Of a DNA stretch of 64,000 nt, positions 50,288 through 59,836 are shown one piece after another. The position numbers were made by a program, and so were the translations under genes. Within the stretch, counting starts at the first letter, position 1. The number at the start of each line of letters is the position of its first letter. The notes beneath the pieces are model-generated. The model was not told the DNA's origin. It ran no database searches and worked only from the letters and a program-made list of their open reading frames with translations. The DNA lies in assembly GCA_964606165.1 (NCBI GenBank), contig CAZSFQ010000005.1, forward strand, positions 30,137 through 94,136. The letters are read 5' to 3'. This stretch comes from UBA4923 sp964606165 (GTDB lineage Bacteria; Bacillota; Clostridia; Saccharofermentanales; DTU023).

Positions 50288-52312
50288 TTGCTCATCATCA
50301 AACACCGTGTTGACTCACTCCTCTACCGTTCGCCCACAGGCCCGGTGGAGTGCGGAACTTTCATTACATTCAGAGCGGTTATTGAGGGGGACCCGGCAGA
50401 AATCGAATCGGCCCGCCTTTTCTACGCCTATGGCTTGCGGACCTTCAAGCAGGGCTACCTGCGGATGAAAGAGGAATCCCGGCAGGAGTTTTCTGCCCGG
50501 TTCGAAGCTGAAATACAAATGGACGGGGAGCCCGGCCTCTTTTTTTACTGGTTTGAGGTCCGCCTGCGCGATGGCCGTTACCGCTGGGGCTTTCCGGATG
50601 AGGCCAGTTGGGGAACCCGTGCTGAAACGCGTGATCACAGCTTGGCCTTCACCCTGGATGGCGCACATCCCATTCCGGGCTTTCAGGTGACGGTGCATGA
50701 CGGAGCTTTCAAGACCCCCGACTGGATCAAGGGTGCTGTCCAGTACCAGATTTTTCCCGACCGGTTCAGCCGGGGCCGCCGTTTCGATCAAGAGCGGGCG
50801 CTCGCGCTCATGGATCGCCCCGAGCGGATCTGGCACAGCGACTGGGATGAGGAAGTCGATTTTAAGGGAAAGGAAGCTGGCGGCTATCAGGCCTGTGATT
50901 TTTTTGGCGGGACCATTGAGGGGATCGTGGAAGAACTCCCTTACCTGGCTTCCATGGGTGTGACGGCCCTCTACCTCAATCCGGTCTTCGAGGCGCAGTC
51001 CAATCACCGCTACGATACGGGCGATTACTTTTCCCTGGATCCCCTGCTTGGCACAAATGAAGATCTCGACCATCTCTTCGAGCAAGCGGGGAATCACGGC
51101 ATCCAGGTGATCCTTGACGGCGTTTTCAGCCACACCGGAGCTGACAGCATTTACTTCAACCGCTACGACCGCTACCCCCCGGCCGGCGCCTGGCAGGAAA
51201 TGCGGGACGGCATCCCTTCCGACTATACTGCCTGGTACCGTTTCGCAAGTGAATCGGAAATCAAGCGGTACCGGGGGGATGAAGCTTGTGAAATACCCCA
51301 TGGAGAAGAGGGATCGCTGCTTTATGAGTGCTGGTGGGATTTTCACAGCCTGCCCAACGTCAATGAGGATGACTTGTCCTACCGTTCCTTTATCTGCGGC
51401 CCTGACGGGGTGCTTGCCTATTGGATCCGCAAAGGCTGCGCCGGCTTCCGGCTTGATGTGTCGGATGAGCTGCCCGATTCCTTTTTAAGGCTGCTGCGCA
51501 AAAGAGTCAAAAAGGAGCGGCCAGACGCCTATATCCTGGGGGAGATCTGGGAAGAGCCTACAGCGAAAATCAGTTACGGCCATCACCGCGACTTCTTGCT
51601 GGGTAATACCCACGACGCCGCTATGGGTTATGTTTTCAGGGGTCATGTCCTGGCCTTTCTCAAAGAAGAAATCGATGGTGAGCAGCTGGCCCTGGCCTTT
51701 GGGAAAACCCTCTCCATCACACCCAAAGAAGCCCTGTACGCGCAGATGAATCTGCTTGGCAGTCATGACACCAGCCGGATTATCACGGAGCTTGCCGGGC
51801 CGCCCCTGCCCGGCAGCCGGGAAGAACAGGCAGTTCTCAAGCTGACCGGGGAGGAGCGGAGAAAAGGCGAGCGCCTGGTCCTGCTTGCCTCCCTGTTTCA
51901 AGTTGCCTTTCCCGGTGTCATGGCGGTCTACTATGGGGACGAACTCGGCATGGAGGGCTATGAGGATCCCTTTAACCGCAGGACTTTCCCGCGGGAGGGG
52001 TCAAAAAGGCTTCCGGCAGGCAAGCTGAGGGAACAAATAATTGCCCTCATGCGCTTGAGAAGCGGGACACCTGTGCTGAAAACGGGATTCTTTGAGATTG
52101 TTTACGCCAGTCAGGGGGCAATCCTTTTCCGCCGCTACAAGGAGGGCCAGCTGGACGCTTTCGGGAAGCCGGCCGCAGGCCCCGAACAAGCCTGGATCGC
52201 CATCAACCGAAGCGATCAGCCGGCCAATTTTCCCGGACAGAGCGGCGTCGGACCGCTGGAGCCGAAAAGTGGCGCGGTCTACCTGGACGGTGACAAGGTT
52301 TTTTCTTTTTGA
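50288..52312 (+). CDS. GH13 alpha-amylase/neopullulanase-like enzyme
   Basis: 674 residues, no signal peptide, so likely cytosolic glycogen/maltodextrin hydrolysis. N-terminal beta domain as in neopullulanases and cyclomaltodextrinases (about 1-130), then a GH13 barrel: AVQYQIFPDRFSRG, LNPVFEAQSNHRYDT, VILDGVFSHTGADS, nucleophile GFRLDVSDELPD, acid/base ILGEIWEEP, and LLGSHDTSRI. TTG 50288 starts four bases after the glgA stop behind GAGG. The last gene of the glycogen operon; its 3' end overlaps the convergent PFK gene by 34 bases. Confidence 0.9.
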   Translation: MLIIKHRVDSLLYRSPTGPVECGTFITFRAVIEGDPAEIESARLFYAYGLRTFKQGYLRMKEESRQEFSARFEAEIQMDGEPGLFFYWFEVRLRDGRYRWGFPDEASWGTRAETRDHSLAFTLDGAHPIPGFQVTVHDGAFKTPDWIKGAVQYQIFPDRFSRGRRFDQERALALMDRPERIWHSDWDEEVDFKGKEAGGYQACDFFGGTIEGIVEELPYLASMGVTALYLNPVFEAQSNHRYDTGDYFSLDPLLGTNEDLDHLFEQAGNHGIQVILDGVFSHTGADSIYFNRYDRYPPAGAWQEMRDGIPSDYTAWYRFASESEIKRYRGDEACEIPHGEEGSLLYECWWDFHSLPNVNEDDLSYRSFICGPDGVLAYWIRKGCAGFRLDVSDELPDSFLRLLRKRVKKERPDAYILGEIWEEPTAKISYGHHRDFLLGNTHDAAMGYVFRGHVLAFLKEEIDGEQLALAFGKTLSITPKEALYAQMNLLGSHDTSRIITELAGPPLPGSREEQAVLKLTGEERRKGERLVLLASLFQVAFPGVMAVYYGDELGMEGYEDPFNRRTFPREGSKRLPAGKLREQIIALMRLRSGTPVLKTGFFEIVYASQGAILFRRYKEGQLDAFGKPAAGPEQAWIAINRSDQPANFPGQSGVGPLEPKSGAVYLDGDKVFSF

Positions 52313-53559
52313 ATGCCCTGTTCTGCCGGGATTTTCTTCAGCCGGGCAAAGCGCGGGAGACCCATTTCGTGGATCTGACGCGGCTCACCCTGGATGAGGG
52401 GGAGGGCGTAGTCGATGAAATCCCGGGTGACCCCGTTGCCTTCCTCGTTGATCCAGTCAAGCGGAACCCTTTTTTCACGGTTTGCGACCAGGTCAAGGGG
52501 GACATGAATGATCTCACAGCTGTAAGGCCCCTTATCCGGGCGGCGATAGCCCATCATGACGCCGCTGGAACCGCCCATGGCCGCTTTGACGCCGGTACGC
52601 CCGGCCAGGAGTGCTTCTTCAATGTCCACGCCGGAGGCGCAATGAGCGGCTGACCGCTGCAATATTGAAAACTCGATGCCCCTCACTTTTACTCCCAGTT
52701 CCGCGGCCAGAAGATCAGCCAGGAGCGCCGCGGTTCCGCCAAGCTGTTTATGACCGAAGGCATCAGTTTTCCGGCTGGACAGCTGTTCAGCGACCAAACG
52801 GCCATCCGCTGTCATGATGCCTTCCGATACGCTGATGAGAACAACATTCTTCTGTCCCAGGATTTTCCTGGCATCACGGACCATCCTGTCCGGGTCAAAA
52901 GGCACTTCAGGCAGGTAAAGGAGGTCGGGGCCGCAGCCAATGACGCCGGCCAGGGCCGACGCTCCCGCAAGCCAGCCCGCGTGACGTCCCATGCACTCAA
53001 ATACGACGGCCATGGGCGTCGTGTAGGAATGCGCGTCCTGCCATGCCTCGGCAATCGAGGTGGCGATATAACGGGCGGACGAACCATAGCCGGGACAGTG
53101 ATCAGTCCCGAACAGATCATTATCAACCGTTTTGGGGATTCCGATCACCCGGCAGTCGTAGCGGTTGTTTTGCAGGTAACGCGAAACCTTGGAGCAGGTG
53201 TCCATGGAATCATTCCCGCCGTTGTAAAAGAAATAGCGTATATCGTACTTGCGCAGGATGGCGAGAATTTTCTTGTAGTCGCCATCATCCGCATCCGGAT
53301 CGGCCAGCTTATAGCGGCAGGTGCCCAGGATAGAGGAGGGCGTGCCGCAAAGGAATTCGAGCTCCCTGCGGTCCTCCCTGGAAATGTCGAACAGGTCGTC
53401 CTTGAGCACCCCCTCAATACCGTGGTGCATGCCGAATACTCTTGGAATAATGTCCGGATGGTCAAGCGCTTCCAAAAAAACGCCTGCCGCGCTCGCGTTG
53501 ATGACCGATGTCGGTCCGCCTGACTGTCCAAAAATCAGATTGCCTTTCAAGGGTGTCAT
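52279..53559 (-). CDS. pfp: 6-phosphofructokinase, PPi-dependent type
   Basis: Phosphorylates fructose 6-phosphate. 426 residues of the long PFK family: FGQSGGPTSVINAS, GGNDSMDT and PKTVDNDL. The residue after GG-N is Asp and the loop before TVDND carries Lys, the two substitutions that mark PPi-using rather than ATP-using enzymes (ATP forms read GGDGS and PGTIDND). PPi use would spare ATP and make the step reversible. ATG 53559 behind AGGAGA. It is 21 bases after the ABC permease gene, so possibly co-transcribed with the exporter. The C-terminal tail overlaps the amylase gene antisense. Confidence 0.92.
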   Translation of the reverse strand: MTPLKGNLIFGQSGGPTSVINASAAGVFLEALDHPDIIPRVFGMHHGIEGVLKDDLFDISREDRRELEFLCGTPSSILGTCRYKLADPDADDGDYKKILAILRKYDIRYFFYNGGNDSMDTCSKVSRYLQNNRYDCRVIGIPKTVDNDLFGTDHCPGYGSSARYIATSIAEAWQDAHSYTTPMAVVFECMGRHAGWLAGASALAGVIGCGPDLLYLPEVPFDPDRMVRDARKILGQKNVVLISVSEGIMTADGRLVAEQLSSRKTDAFGHKQLGGTAALLADLLAAELGVKVRGIEFSILQRSAAHCASGVDIEEALLAGRTGVKAAMGGSSGVMMGYRRPDKGPYSCEIIHVPLDLVANREKRVPLDWINEEGNGVTRDFIDYALPLIQGEPRQIHEMGLPRFARLKKIPAEQGIQKEKTLSPSR

Positions 53560-53580
53560 AAGGATCTCCTCTTCATGGTG

Positions 53581-55311
53581 TTAAATATCAAGTGTCCGGA
53601 AGAGCTTGCCGGCCCGCCTCATGGCCAGCAGGGTCGCCCAGGCTGAAAAAATCAGGGAAAAAAGAAACAAGCTCAAGGCTGTGATGGTCGAATGTCCCCC
53701 TGACAACTTCCTGACCAGGAAGGCGAAGGCGGCCAGGAGTCCAATGTAGACGAACATGCCCAGACTCGAAACCATAGAGCTTTTTGTGTTTTTTACGGGC
53801 TGGATTTCATTGGTCCAGTCAAGGACGGGAAAGATCATATCAGTGTAGAAGCCAGCCATCTGGACCAGGTAGGCATTGAGCCAGGCGGTGAAAAAGACGA
53901 CCAGGCCAAAGGCCGCCGAGGCCGTAAGAAAAAGCGTCAGAGCCGATGCCAGGATGACCCAGATCACCGTCATAGTGGCCAGACCCGGTGTAAGCCAGGC
54001 CAGTACCTGGACGTGGACCGGCACAGGCATCAGTTTGGAGTAGGCGAAAAGTGATCCCTGCCGGGAAATGGCAGAGGCCGACATCATGTTGGTGCCGGAA
54101 AAGAAGGCGCCAATGCCCGAGACGATCAGGACCAGCAGCCAGCAGGATTTCGTCCAAAGGCCGCTTGAAACCCAGTCCCGCGCCAAGCTGATGATCGAAA
54201 AGCCAAGGGCGCCCGATTTCTCAAGATTGACAAAGGTGATGGCCAGGATACCGATCATCATGGCCGGAAGCATAATCGCTCCCAGGATTGTCTGGGTGAA
54301 AAAAGCGGGGGTCCGTATCAGCAGTTTCCACTCCCTGCTGACGATGGCCCGGTATGCGCTTCGCGGGGTCAGGGCCTGTAATAGCTTTTCAGGGCTCAGT
54401 TCCCTGGCGCGCCTGGCCCCGGATTTAAGGCCCAGCACGCCCGGCAGGTAGAGCTTGTTTGCCAAAAAGAGAAGCAGGGCAAGGGAAGCGGCATTCACTG
54501 CCAGCGAAGCCGATCCGTACAGGAGCGTTTGCCAGGAAGCTGCCTGGGTCAGCATGCCGACCCCGAAAGCGGAGGAAGGAATAAAACGCAGGGCGCCCTG
54601 GAGAAAAGGAGCTGATTGGCCGGGAGCCACCAGGGAATAACCGGGAACTTGTCCGCTTGAGCTTTGCAGGTTGATCAAGACGGAAAAAGTGACAGCGAAA
54701 AGGATGGCGAAAATGGAGGTTGCCATCTGGAAGCGGTCTTTATCACGCGCGAATTTCGTGTATCGCATCAGGACCATGATCAAGACGACGATCAGGGCGA
54801 AAGGGGCGAAGAGGATGAAGAGCATGAAGGGGATCAGTTGCACGAAATACATCCAGGGTCTTGAAGTCATGACCCCGTGCGCGATCAGGGCAGGCAGGAA
54901 AACGAGGGTGGGGAAGATGGTAACCGGGAGAAAGGCCTGGGTTATCTTGCCCGCAATGATGACTGAGGGCTTGACCGGCAGGACGAGAAGGGCTTCCAGG
55001 CTGCTTTCATGGTAAAGGGTGGGAATGGCCTGCAGGATCCCGAAAAGCAAAACCAGCATGGGGGCACCCAGCGCGGCCATGTAGATGAAACCGTCCAGGT
55101 TGCCGCTCATCATGGACACCTGGGTGATCCCGATCCCATAGACAACCGAATAAAAGGAAAGCATGGCGAAAAGAAAACCATAAAGCGCCATGGAAGCGCC
55201 CTTGGACTTCTTTACTTTCTTCTTTTTCCTGGCGCCCAAACCGAAGCCGCGGGTGAAGCTGCCGACCATCTCGCTCCACAAAGGCCGCATCAGGATCCAG
55301 TACTGTTTCAC
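53581..55311 (-). CDS. ABC exporter membrane subunit, large (ABC-2/EcsB-like)
   Basis: 576-residue membrane protein with about 12 segments, paired with the ATPase just upstream. A basic cluster (ARKKKKVKKSKGAS, about residues 28-41) follows the short N-terminus, then membrane segments and a central cytosolic loop with a SREWKLLIRTPAFF motif seen in large ABC-2 permeases of Firmicutes. GTG 55311 behind AGGGGAG is chosen; the open frame extends to 55413, but that part lies within the ATPase gene. The substrate is unknown; lipid, peptide or protein-processing roles are all possible. Confidence 0.88.
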   Translation of the reverse strand: MKQYWILMRPLWSEMVGSFTRGFGLGARKKKKVKKSKGASMALYGFLFAMLSFYSVVYGIGITQVSMMSGNLDGFIYMAALGAPMLVLLFGILQAIPTLYHESSLEALLVLPVKPSVIIAGKITQAFLPVTIFPTLVFLPALIAHGVMTSRPWMYFVQLIPFMLFILFAPFALIVVLIMVLMRYTKFARDKDRFQMATSIFAILFAVTFSVLINLQSSSGQVPGYSLVAPGQSAPFLQGALRFIPSSAFGVGMLTQAASWQTLLYGSASLAVNAASLALLLFLANKLYLPGVLGLKSGARRARELSPEKLLQALTPRSAYRAIVSREWKLLIRTPAFFTQTILGAIMLPAMMIGILAITFVNLEKSGALGFSIISLARDWVSSGLWTKSCWLLVLIVSGIGAFFSGTNMMSASAISRQGSLFAYSKLMPVPVHVQVLAWLTPGLATMTVIWVILASALTLFLTASAAFGLVVFFTAWLNAYLVQMAGFYTDMIFPVLDWTNEIQPVKNTKSSMVSSLGMFVYIGLLAAFAFLVRKLSGGHSTITALSLFLFSLIFSAWATLLAMRRAGKLFRTLDI

Positions 55312-55324
55312 CCTGTGCTCCCCT

Positions 55325-56083
55325 CTACCGGCCTTGGCCTTCAGGTTTTTCATCCTGGCCGGATTCGTTGACAAGGCGCAGGAACAAAGATTCCAGTGAG
55401 GCGTCTTCAGCATATCTTTCTTTCAGTTCATCCATGCTGCCGACAAATAGCAGCCGCCCGTTGTCGATGACGCTGAGCCGGTCACAGACTTTTTCGGCCA
55501 CTTCGAGGACGTGGGTGGAAAAGAGGACTGTTTTTCCCGCGTCGGCGTGCTCCCGCATCAGCTGCTTCAATTGGAAGGAGGAAGCGGGGTCGAGTCCTGT
55601 CATGGGCTCGTCAAGGATCCAGGTTTCAGGATCGTGCAAAAGGGCCCCTGTCAGGATCAGCTTCTGCTTCATGCCGTGGGAATAGGTCCGGATCATCTGG
55701 TTCATGACGTCATGGATGCCAAAACGATGGGTCAGATCATGAACACGCTGTTCACGGTCCTTGCTGCCGACGCCGTAAATGTCACCGATAAAGCGGAGGT
55801 ATTCGATCCCTTTCAGCCTTTGGAAGGTTTCAGGATTGTCCGGTATGAAGGCGAAGCGCTGTTTGGCCTCGAGGGGGCTTTGTTCGATGTCATAGCCGTT
55901 GACGGTGATGGAGCCCTGATCCAGGGACAGCAAACCCGCAATCAGCTTAAGCGTTGTTGTTTTCCCCGCACCGTTGGGGCCAAGAAAACCGAAAATCTCA
56001 CCGTCGCGGATATCAAGAGTCAGGTCGTCGACGGCGTTGCGGACGCCGTCATAGCTTTTGCTCACATTTTTCAGTTCGATCAT
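55325..56083 (-). CDS. ABC exporter ATP-binding protein
   Basis: 252 residues from ATG 56083 (GAGGTG 5 bases upstream). Walker A GPNGAGKTTTL, Q-loop FIPDNPETF, a divergent signature YSHGMKQKL, Walker B WILDEPMTGLDP and H-loop STHVLEVAE, typical of ABC-2 exporter ATPases such as EcsA. A longer open frame to 56383 would run antisense through tRNA-Leu and is rejected. Two-gene exporter with the large membrane subunit, 13 bases apart. Confidence 0.93.
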   Translation of the reverse strand: MIELKNVSKSYDGVRNAVDDLTLDIRDGEIFGFLGPNGAGKTTTLKLIAGLLSLDQGSITVNGYDIEQSPLEAKQRFAFIPDNPETFQRLKGIEYLRFIGDIYGVGSKDREQRVHDLTHRFGIHDVMNQMIRTYSHGMKQKLILTGALLHDPETWILDEPMTGLDPASSFQLKQLMREHADAGKTVLFSTHVLEVAEKVCDRLSVIDNGRLLFVGSMDELKERYAEDASLESLFLRLVNESGQDEKPEGQGR

Positions 56084-56141
56084 CTTCCACCTCTTGAGGC
56101 CCGTCCAAAGGGGAAATTTCCTCCGCCGGGCACACGTAACC

Positions 56142-56170
56142 AGTATAGGAAACCAGGACCTCAAATTCAA
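56142..56170 (-). promoter_or_regulatory. Sigma-A-type promoter for the ABC exporter operon
   Basis: On the minus strand TTGAAT (56165-56170) and TATACT (56142-56147) with a 17-base spacer, about 60 bases upstream of the ATPase ATG. It lies back-to-back with the tRNA-Leu promoter. Confidence 0.75.
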
Positions 56171-56199
56171 ATGCGGGGCCGGACAGGCGCGGCTTTTGG

Positions 56200-56228
56200 T
56201 TGACAAGCCAGATGGGGTTTGACATAAT
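56200..56228 (+). promoter_or_regulatory. Promoter of tRNA-Leu
   Basis: A consensus TTGACA (56200-56205) and CATAAT (56223-56228) with 17-base spacing, 30 bases before the mature tRNA. Between them lies a perfect leader hairpin, GGCCGGC-TCTCC-GCCGGCC (56234-56252), in the 5' precursor. Confidence 0.85.
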
Positions 56229-56258
56229 GGCTTGGCCGGCTCTCCGCCGGCCATAAAG

Positions 56259-56341
56259 GCGGCCATGGCGGAATTGGCATACGCGCACGTTTGAGGGGCG
56301 TGTGGGAGACCGTACGAGTTCGAGTCTCGTTGGCCGCACCA
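56259..56341 (+). tRNA. tRNA-Leu (anticodon GAG)
   Basis: 83-base cloverleaf with acceptor GCGGCCA/TGGCCGC, encoded CCA, D-arm containing GGCGGAATTGGCA, anticodon loop TTGAGGG (anticodon GAG, reading CUC/CUU), a leucine-type long variable arm, and T-arm with GTTCGAGTC. Own promoter and terminator, so a single-gene unit. Confidence 0.95.
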
Positions 56342-56349
56342 GCTGACAG

Positions 56350-56393
56350 CCACTTGTTGTTTCGGGGTGAACCGGGACGGCAAGTGGTTTTTT
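56350..56393 (+). terminator. Terminator after tRNA-Leu
   Basis: CCACTTG (56350-56356) pairs with CAAGTGG (56381-56387), with an inner CGG/CCG pairing, followed by six T residues. A classical intrinsic terminator just before the aluminium-resistance-like gene. Confidence 0.85.
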
Positions 56394-56425
56394 AGTACAA
56401 TGATGCGAGGAGGGCTTGCCCGTCG

Positions 56426-57703
56426 ATGGATCGCTATTCATGGTACAGGGAAGAGGGAATCAGCCGGGAGGTTTTCGATCTCTCGGAGATGGCCATGCGA
56501 AAAACGCAAAGGATCAGGGCAGAAATCGAGCTGGTTCGCGAGAAAAGACAGCTCGAAATGCTGGCTGCGTTTAAATACGCCGGTGTTTCAGAAAGCGCCT
56601 TTGCCGTCAAAACCGGCTACGGATATGATGACCTGGGCCGGGATCAGACGGAAGCTGTGCTGGCGCGGGCATTTGGCGCGGAAGATGCCCTGGTCCGGCT
56701 CCAGTTCAATTCCGGCACCCAGGTTCTGGCCACCTGTTTGCGGGCCCTGCTGGTACCGGGCGATGAAATGCTGATTGTTACCGGGAAACCCTACGATTCC
56801 CTGCTCCCTACCCTGGGACTGCCCCCGGCGCCCGCTTCCCGGCTCAGCCTTACAGCCCGTGGTGTCCGGATCCGGCAGGCCGGCCTGCTGCCGGGAGGAG
56901 AGCCTGATCTCGACAGGATCCGATCCATGGTCAGTCCATCGACACGCCTTGTTTATGTGCAAAAGTCCAGGGGCTATTCGGAGCGGCGCGCCCTGCTCAA
57001 TGAAGACATCCGCAGGATTACGGAAGCAGTCAGGGAAGTGGAGGCCGGGGCCATTGTCTTCGTCGATCATTGCTACGCGGAATTTGTCGAGCCGGCGGAA
57101 GCTCTGGCTTTTGGTGCTGATCTGATCGCCGGGTCCCTGATCAAGAATCCCGGTTCGGGGATCGCGCCCGGCGGAGGCTACGTGGCGGGCAGGGCTGATT
57201 TGATTGAAGAAATAGGTGAGGCCATGACCGCGGTAGGTGTCGGCCGGCATGTGGGTCCCTCTTTGGGGCTGACCCGCCTGCTCCTGCAAGGGCTCTACTT
57301 CGCGCCAACCGTTGTCGCGGCGTCCATGCAAGGCGCGGTTCACCTCGCTTCTCTTTTCAGCCTGGCAGGCTACCAGGTTTTCCCTTCGGCCGGGGAGGAA
57401 CGCGGCGACATCGTCCAGCTTGTCCGCCTGGGGTCGCAGGAAAAACTGGAGCTTTTCTGCCGGGCCATCCAGGCGGCTTCCCCTGTGGATGCCTTTGTGA
57501 CACCCATTCCCGGTCCCATGCCGGGTTACGACTGCGATATCATCATGGCTTCAGGGTCGTTTATACAAGGCTCAACCATTGAGTTGTCCGCAGACGGTCC
57601 CATCAGGCCTCCCTATGATGTCTTTGTGCAGGGGGGGCTCACTTTTGACCAGGCCAGGCTGGGCGCCATGAAGGCCCTGGAAGCAGTAGGCAGAGATGTT
57701 TAG
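56426..57703 (+). CDS. Methionine gamma-lyase/aluminium-resistance family PLP protein
   Basis: 425-residue fold type I PLP enzyme of the family named after aluminium resistance (YnbB-like). Features: TGYGYDDLGRDQTE, FNSGTQVLATCLRALL in the PLP phosphate-binding region, a core with VFVDHCYAEFVE (Asp for the pyridine N) and GSLIKNPGSGIAPGGGYVAG with the PLP Lys. The physiological reaction of this family is not settled; cleavage of sulfur amino acids is assumed. ATG 56426. Its end overlaps the HlyD-like gene by 8 bases. Confidence 0.92.
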   Translation: MDRYSWYREEGISREVFDLSEMAMRKTQRIRAEIELVREKRQLEMLAAFKYAGVSESAFAVKTGYGYDDLGRDQTEAVLARAFGAEDALVRLQFNSGTQVLATCLRALLVPGDEMLIVTGKPYDSLLPTLGLPPAPASRLSLTARGVRIRQAGLLPGGEPDLDRIRSMVSPSTRLVYVQKSRGYSERRALLNEDIRRITEAVREVEAGAIVFVDHCYAEFVEPAEALAFGADLIAGSLIKNPGSGIAPGGGYVAGRADLIEEIGEAMTAVGVGRHVGPSLGLTRLLLQGLYFAPTVVAASMQGAVHLASLFSLAGYQVFPSAGEERGDIVQLVRLGSQEKLELFCRAIQAASPVDAFVTPIPGPMPGYDCDIIMASGSFIQGSTIELSADGPIRPPYDVFVQGGLTFDQARLGAMKALEAVGRDV

Positions 57704-59051
57704 GACAAAGGGCAAGCGCAAGGGCACCGGGCAGGTGACCGATGAACTCCGGGCCAGACGCCAGGCTTCGGCCAGGAAAAGCCGGATATGGTATCTGGCA
57801 GTCACCCTTCTGGTCATCACGACCGCTTTTTATGCGGTCTGGTCCATCCTTTTTGTCATGACCCGGGGGGGAGAGGAGGTCCGGCTTTCTTTTATCAGGC
57901 AGGGTTCCATTGAGATATCAACCAGCTGTCCGGTCATTTTTCTGGACAACAGCGCTGCTGTGCTGTCTCCTTCCGAAGGTTTGATGGTTCCCCTGCTCGC
58001 CGACGGGCAGCGGGCCGCCAAAGACGCGGTTTTAGCCTTGATCGTCCCGCCCGGTATGGAAGCGGAAGCCCTCCTCTACCGGGAGGCCAAAGAAGCTTAC
58101 GATGCCAGGCTCTTTGTCCTGGGCGGCTTTAGTGATCTGGTCCGTTTCCAATCTCCCAGGTCTCCTGCGGACAGCCGGTTGCGTGAGGCAATCCAGGCCA
58201 TGACCGATCTGGGCGGCAGGTCAGGGAGTGTATCCCTTTATTATGGGGCAGGAAGAGTAAGGCATGAGTTTGAGCGGGCCCGTTCCGAGTCGGCCCTCTT
58301 TTCCGAGGAGGATGAGGAGCTGGAGCGATGGGCGAATGAATGTGACGGCATTCTTGCCTACCTGAAAGCCGATCCGCGCACCCTTGTTCTGCGGGCACCC
58401 ATGGCGGGGGAGGTATGCTTTACGGTGACGGGCCTTCCCTCCTTGGACTCCATCTGGCAGGAAATGGGCCGCGAGATGGCGGCAGTGCCTCTCCGCTGGG
58501 CCGAAAGGCCTGTCGAGCGCCATGATCCGCGTTACACCCGGGTCAGCCAGGGTGAAAGGATTGCCTCGATCAGCCGTTTCAGCGGGATGAACCTTGCTGT
58601 CTACCTGGACAACCAAACAGCGGATTTACTCTCCATCAAAGTGGGGGGACGGGTCGATCTGGCCGATTCCGCCGGCGGCCTCAAGCTTTCGGGGTGCAGG
58701 GTGGAAAGGGTGGAAAAGATCGGGCCGGGCCGCTTGTATCTCTTCGTTTGCGATGATGCGGCTTGTACTTTTCCCCGCTATGCGGCCGTAGCCGATGTCA
58801 AGCTGGTTGCGGGCCAGTCAAGTGGTTTGCGCGTCCCTCTGGCCAGTTTGTTTGACCTGGATGAGGATGCTCTGAGCGCGAGCCTGCGGTGTGTCAAGGG
58901 CGGTGTGACGCAAACGATTGAAGTGGAGCTCGTTGCCCGGGATGATAACTACGCCCTGATCCGCTCCAAAGATGAAGAACGGCCCCTTCGCGAGGCCGAC
59001 CTGTATGTTGCCAACCCCTGGTCCACAGCGGACGGGCAGCTGATAGATTAG
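57696..59051 (+). CDS. HlyD-like membrane protein of the sepF-yggS neighbourhood
   Basis: 451 residues: a basic N-terminus, one membrane helix (about 31-54), then an extracytoplasmic region with barrel-sandwich-like pieces (FLDNSAAVLSPSEGLMVPLL and LRAPMAGEVCF) around a charged helical stretch, and a beta-rich C-terminus. This fits HlyD/MFP-type adaptors that are commonly found just upstream of yggS-sepF in Clostridia. A role in envelope or division-site organisation is possible but unproven. No transporter partner is adjacent. Confidence 0.8.
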   Translation: MFRTKGKRKGTGQVTDELRARRQASARKSRIWYLAVTLLVITTAFYAVWSILFVMTRGGEEVRLSFIRQGSIEISTSCPVIFLDNSAAVLSPSEGLMVPLLADGQRAAKDAVLALIVPPGMEAEALLYREAKEAYDARLFVLGGFSDLVRFQSPRSPADSRLREAIQAMTDLGGRSGSVSLYYGAGRVRHEFERARSESALFSEEDEELERWANECDGILAYLKADPRTLVLRAPMAGEVCFTVTGLPSLDSIWQEMGREMAAVPLRWAERPVERHDPRYTRVSQGERIASISRFSGMNLAVYLDNQTADLLSIKVGGRVDLADSAGGLKLSGCRVERVEKIGPGRLYLFVCDDAACTFPRYAAVADVKLVAGQSSGLRVPLASLFDLDEDALSASLRCVKGGVTQTIEVELVARDDNYALIRSKDEERPLREADLYVANPWSTADGQLID

Positions 59052-59066
59052 AAAGGAAGTCCCTGC

Positions 59067-59792
59067 GTGAGTTCTTTGAACTTGAATCCAGGCAGATCAG
59101 AAGCGATTGGCTTGAAGCTGGAAGAAGTAAATCAGTCGATCCGGACGGCGGCGCGCCAGTCGGGGCGTGACCCGGAAGCGGTTCGCCTTGTTGCCGTCAC
59201 TAAAAATTTCCCGGCTGAGGATCTTGAAGCCGCCTTTTTTTACGGCCAGCATCTCTTTGGAGAAAACAGGGCCCAGGAACTTGTCGCCAAAGCAGCGGAA
59301 CTTGCCGGCAGGATTGACTGTGAATGGCATATGATCGGGACGCTGCAGACAAACAAGATCAAGTATCTGGCCGGTCTTGTCTCCCTCATCCATTCCGTTG
59401 ACAGCCTGCGCCTGCTTGAGGCCATCCAGCGCCGTGCCGAGCGGATGGACATGGTGCAAGATATTCTTTTGCAGGTGAACGTCTCGGGGGAGGGGAGCAA
59501 ACACGGCTTTCAGCCCTCTGCCCTGGATGCCGTGCTGGAGGGCCGGGATCGCTTCGCCAACATAAGGATCCGCGGTCTCATGACCATGGCGCCATTCTAC
59601 GACGACCCGGAACGGGCCAGACCTGTGTTTGCCGGGCTTCGCGGCCTGCGGGACTTGCTGTCCGGCCGCCATGCCATGCCGGAACTGACCGAGCTGTCCA
59701 TGGGGATGACAGGGGATTTCAAGCAGGCCATTGCCGAGGGCGCCACCCTTGTCCGAATCGGAAGTGCCATTTTTGGCCAGAGAAATCCCTGA
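59067..59792 (+). CDS. yggS: YggS/PLPBP pyridoxal-phosphate homeostasis protein
   Basis: 241-residue single-domain TIM-barrel PLP carrier that keeps vitamin B6 balance; it has no known catalytic reaction. The PLP Lys is in LVAVTKNF; other signatures are FGENRAQEL, EWHMIGTLQTNKIKYL, VNVSGEGSKHGF, and the closing LSMGMTGDFKQAIAEGAT that binds the phosphate. GTG 59067. Stands before sepF, as in most Firmicutes. Confidence 0.96.
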   Translation: MSSLNLNPGRSEAIGLKLEEVNQSIRTAARQSGRDPEAVRLVAVTKNFPAEDLEAAFFYGQHLFGENRAQELVAKAAELAGRIDCEWHMIGTLQTNKIKYLAGLVSLIHSVDSLRLLEAIQRRAERMDMVQDILLQVNVSGEGSKHGFQPSALDAVLEGRDRFANIRIRGLMTMAPFYDDPERARPVFAGLRGLRDLLSGRHAMPELTELSMGMTGDFKQAIAEGATLVRIGSAIFGQRNP

Positions 59793-59836
59793 ACTGTATC
59801 ATAGTAACAAGTTGATGACAGATGCATGACAGTTTG

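Noticed and set aside
55325..56383. N-terminal extension of the exporter ATPase to 56383
   Set aside because: It would run antisense through tRNA-Leu and past the likely promoter; ATG 56083 has a good ribosome binding site and begins the family sequence.
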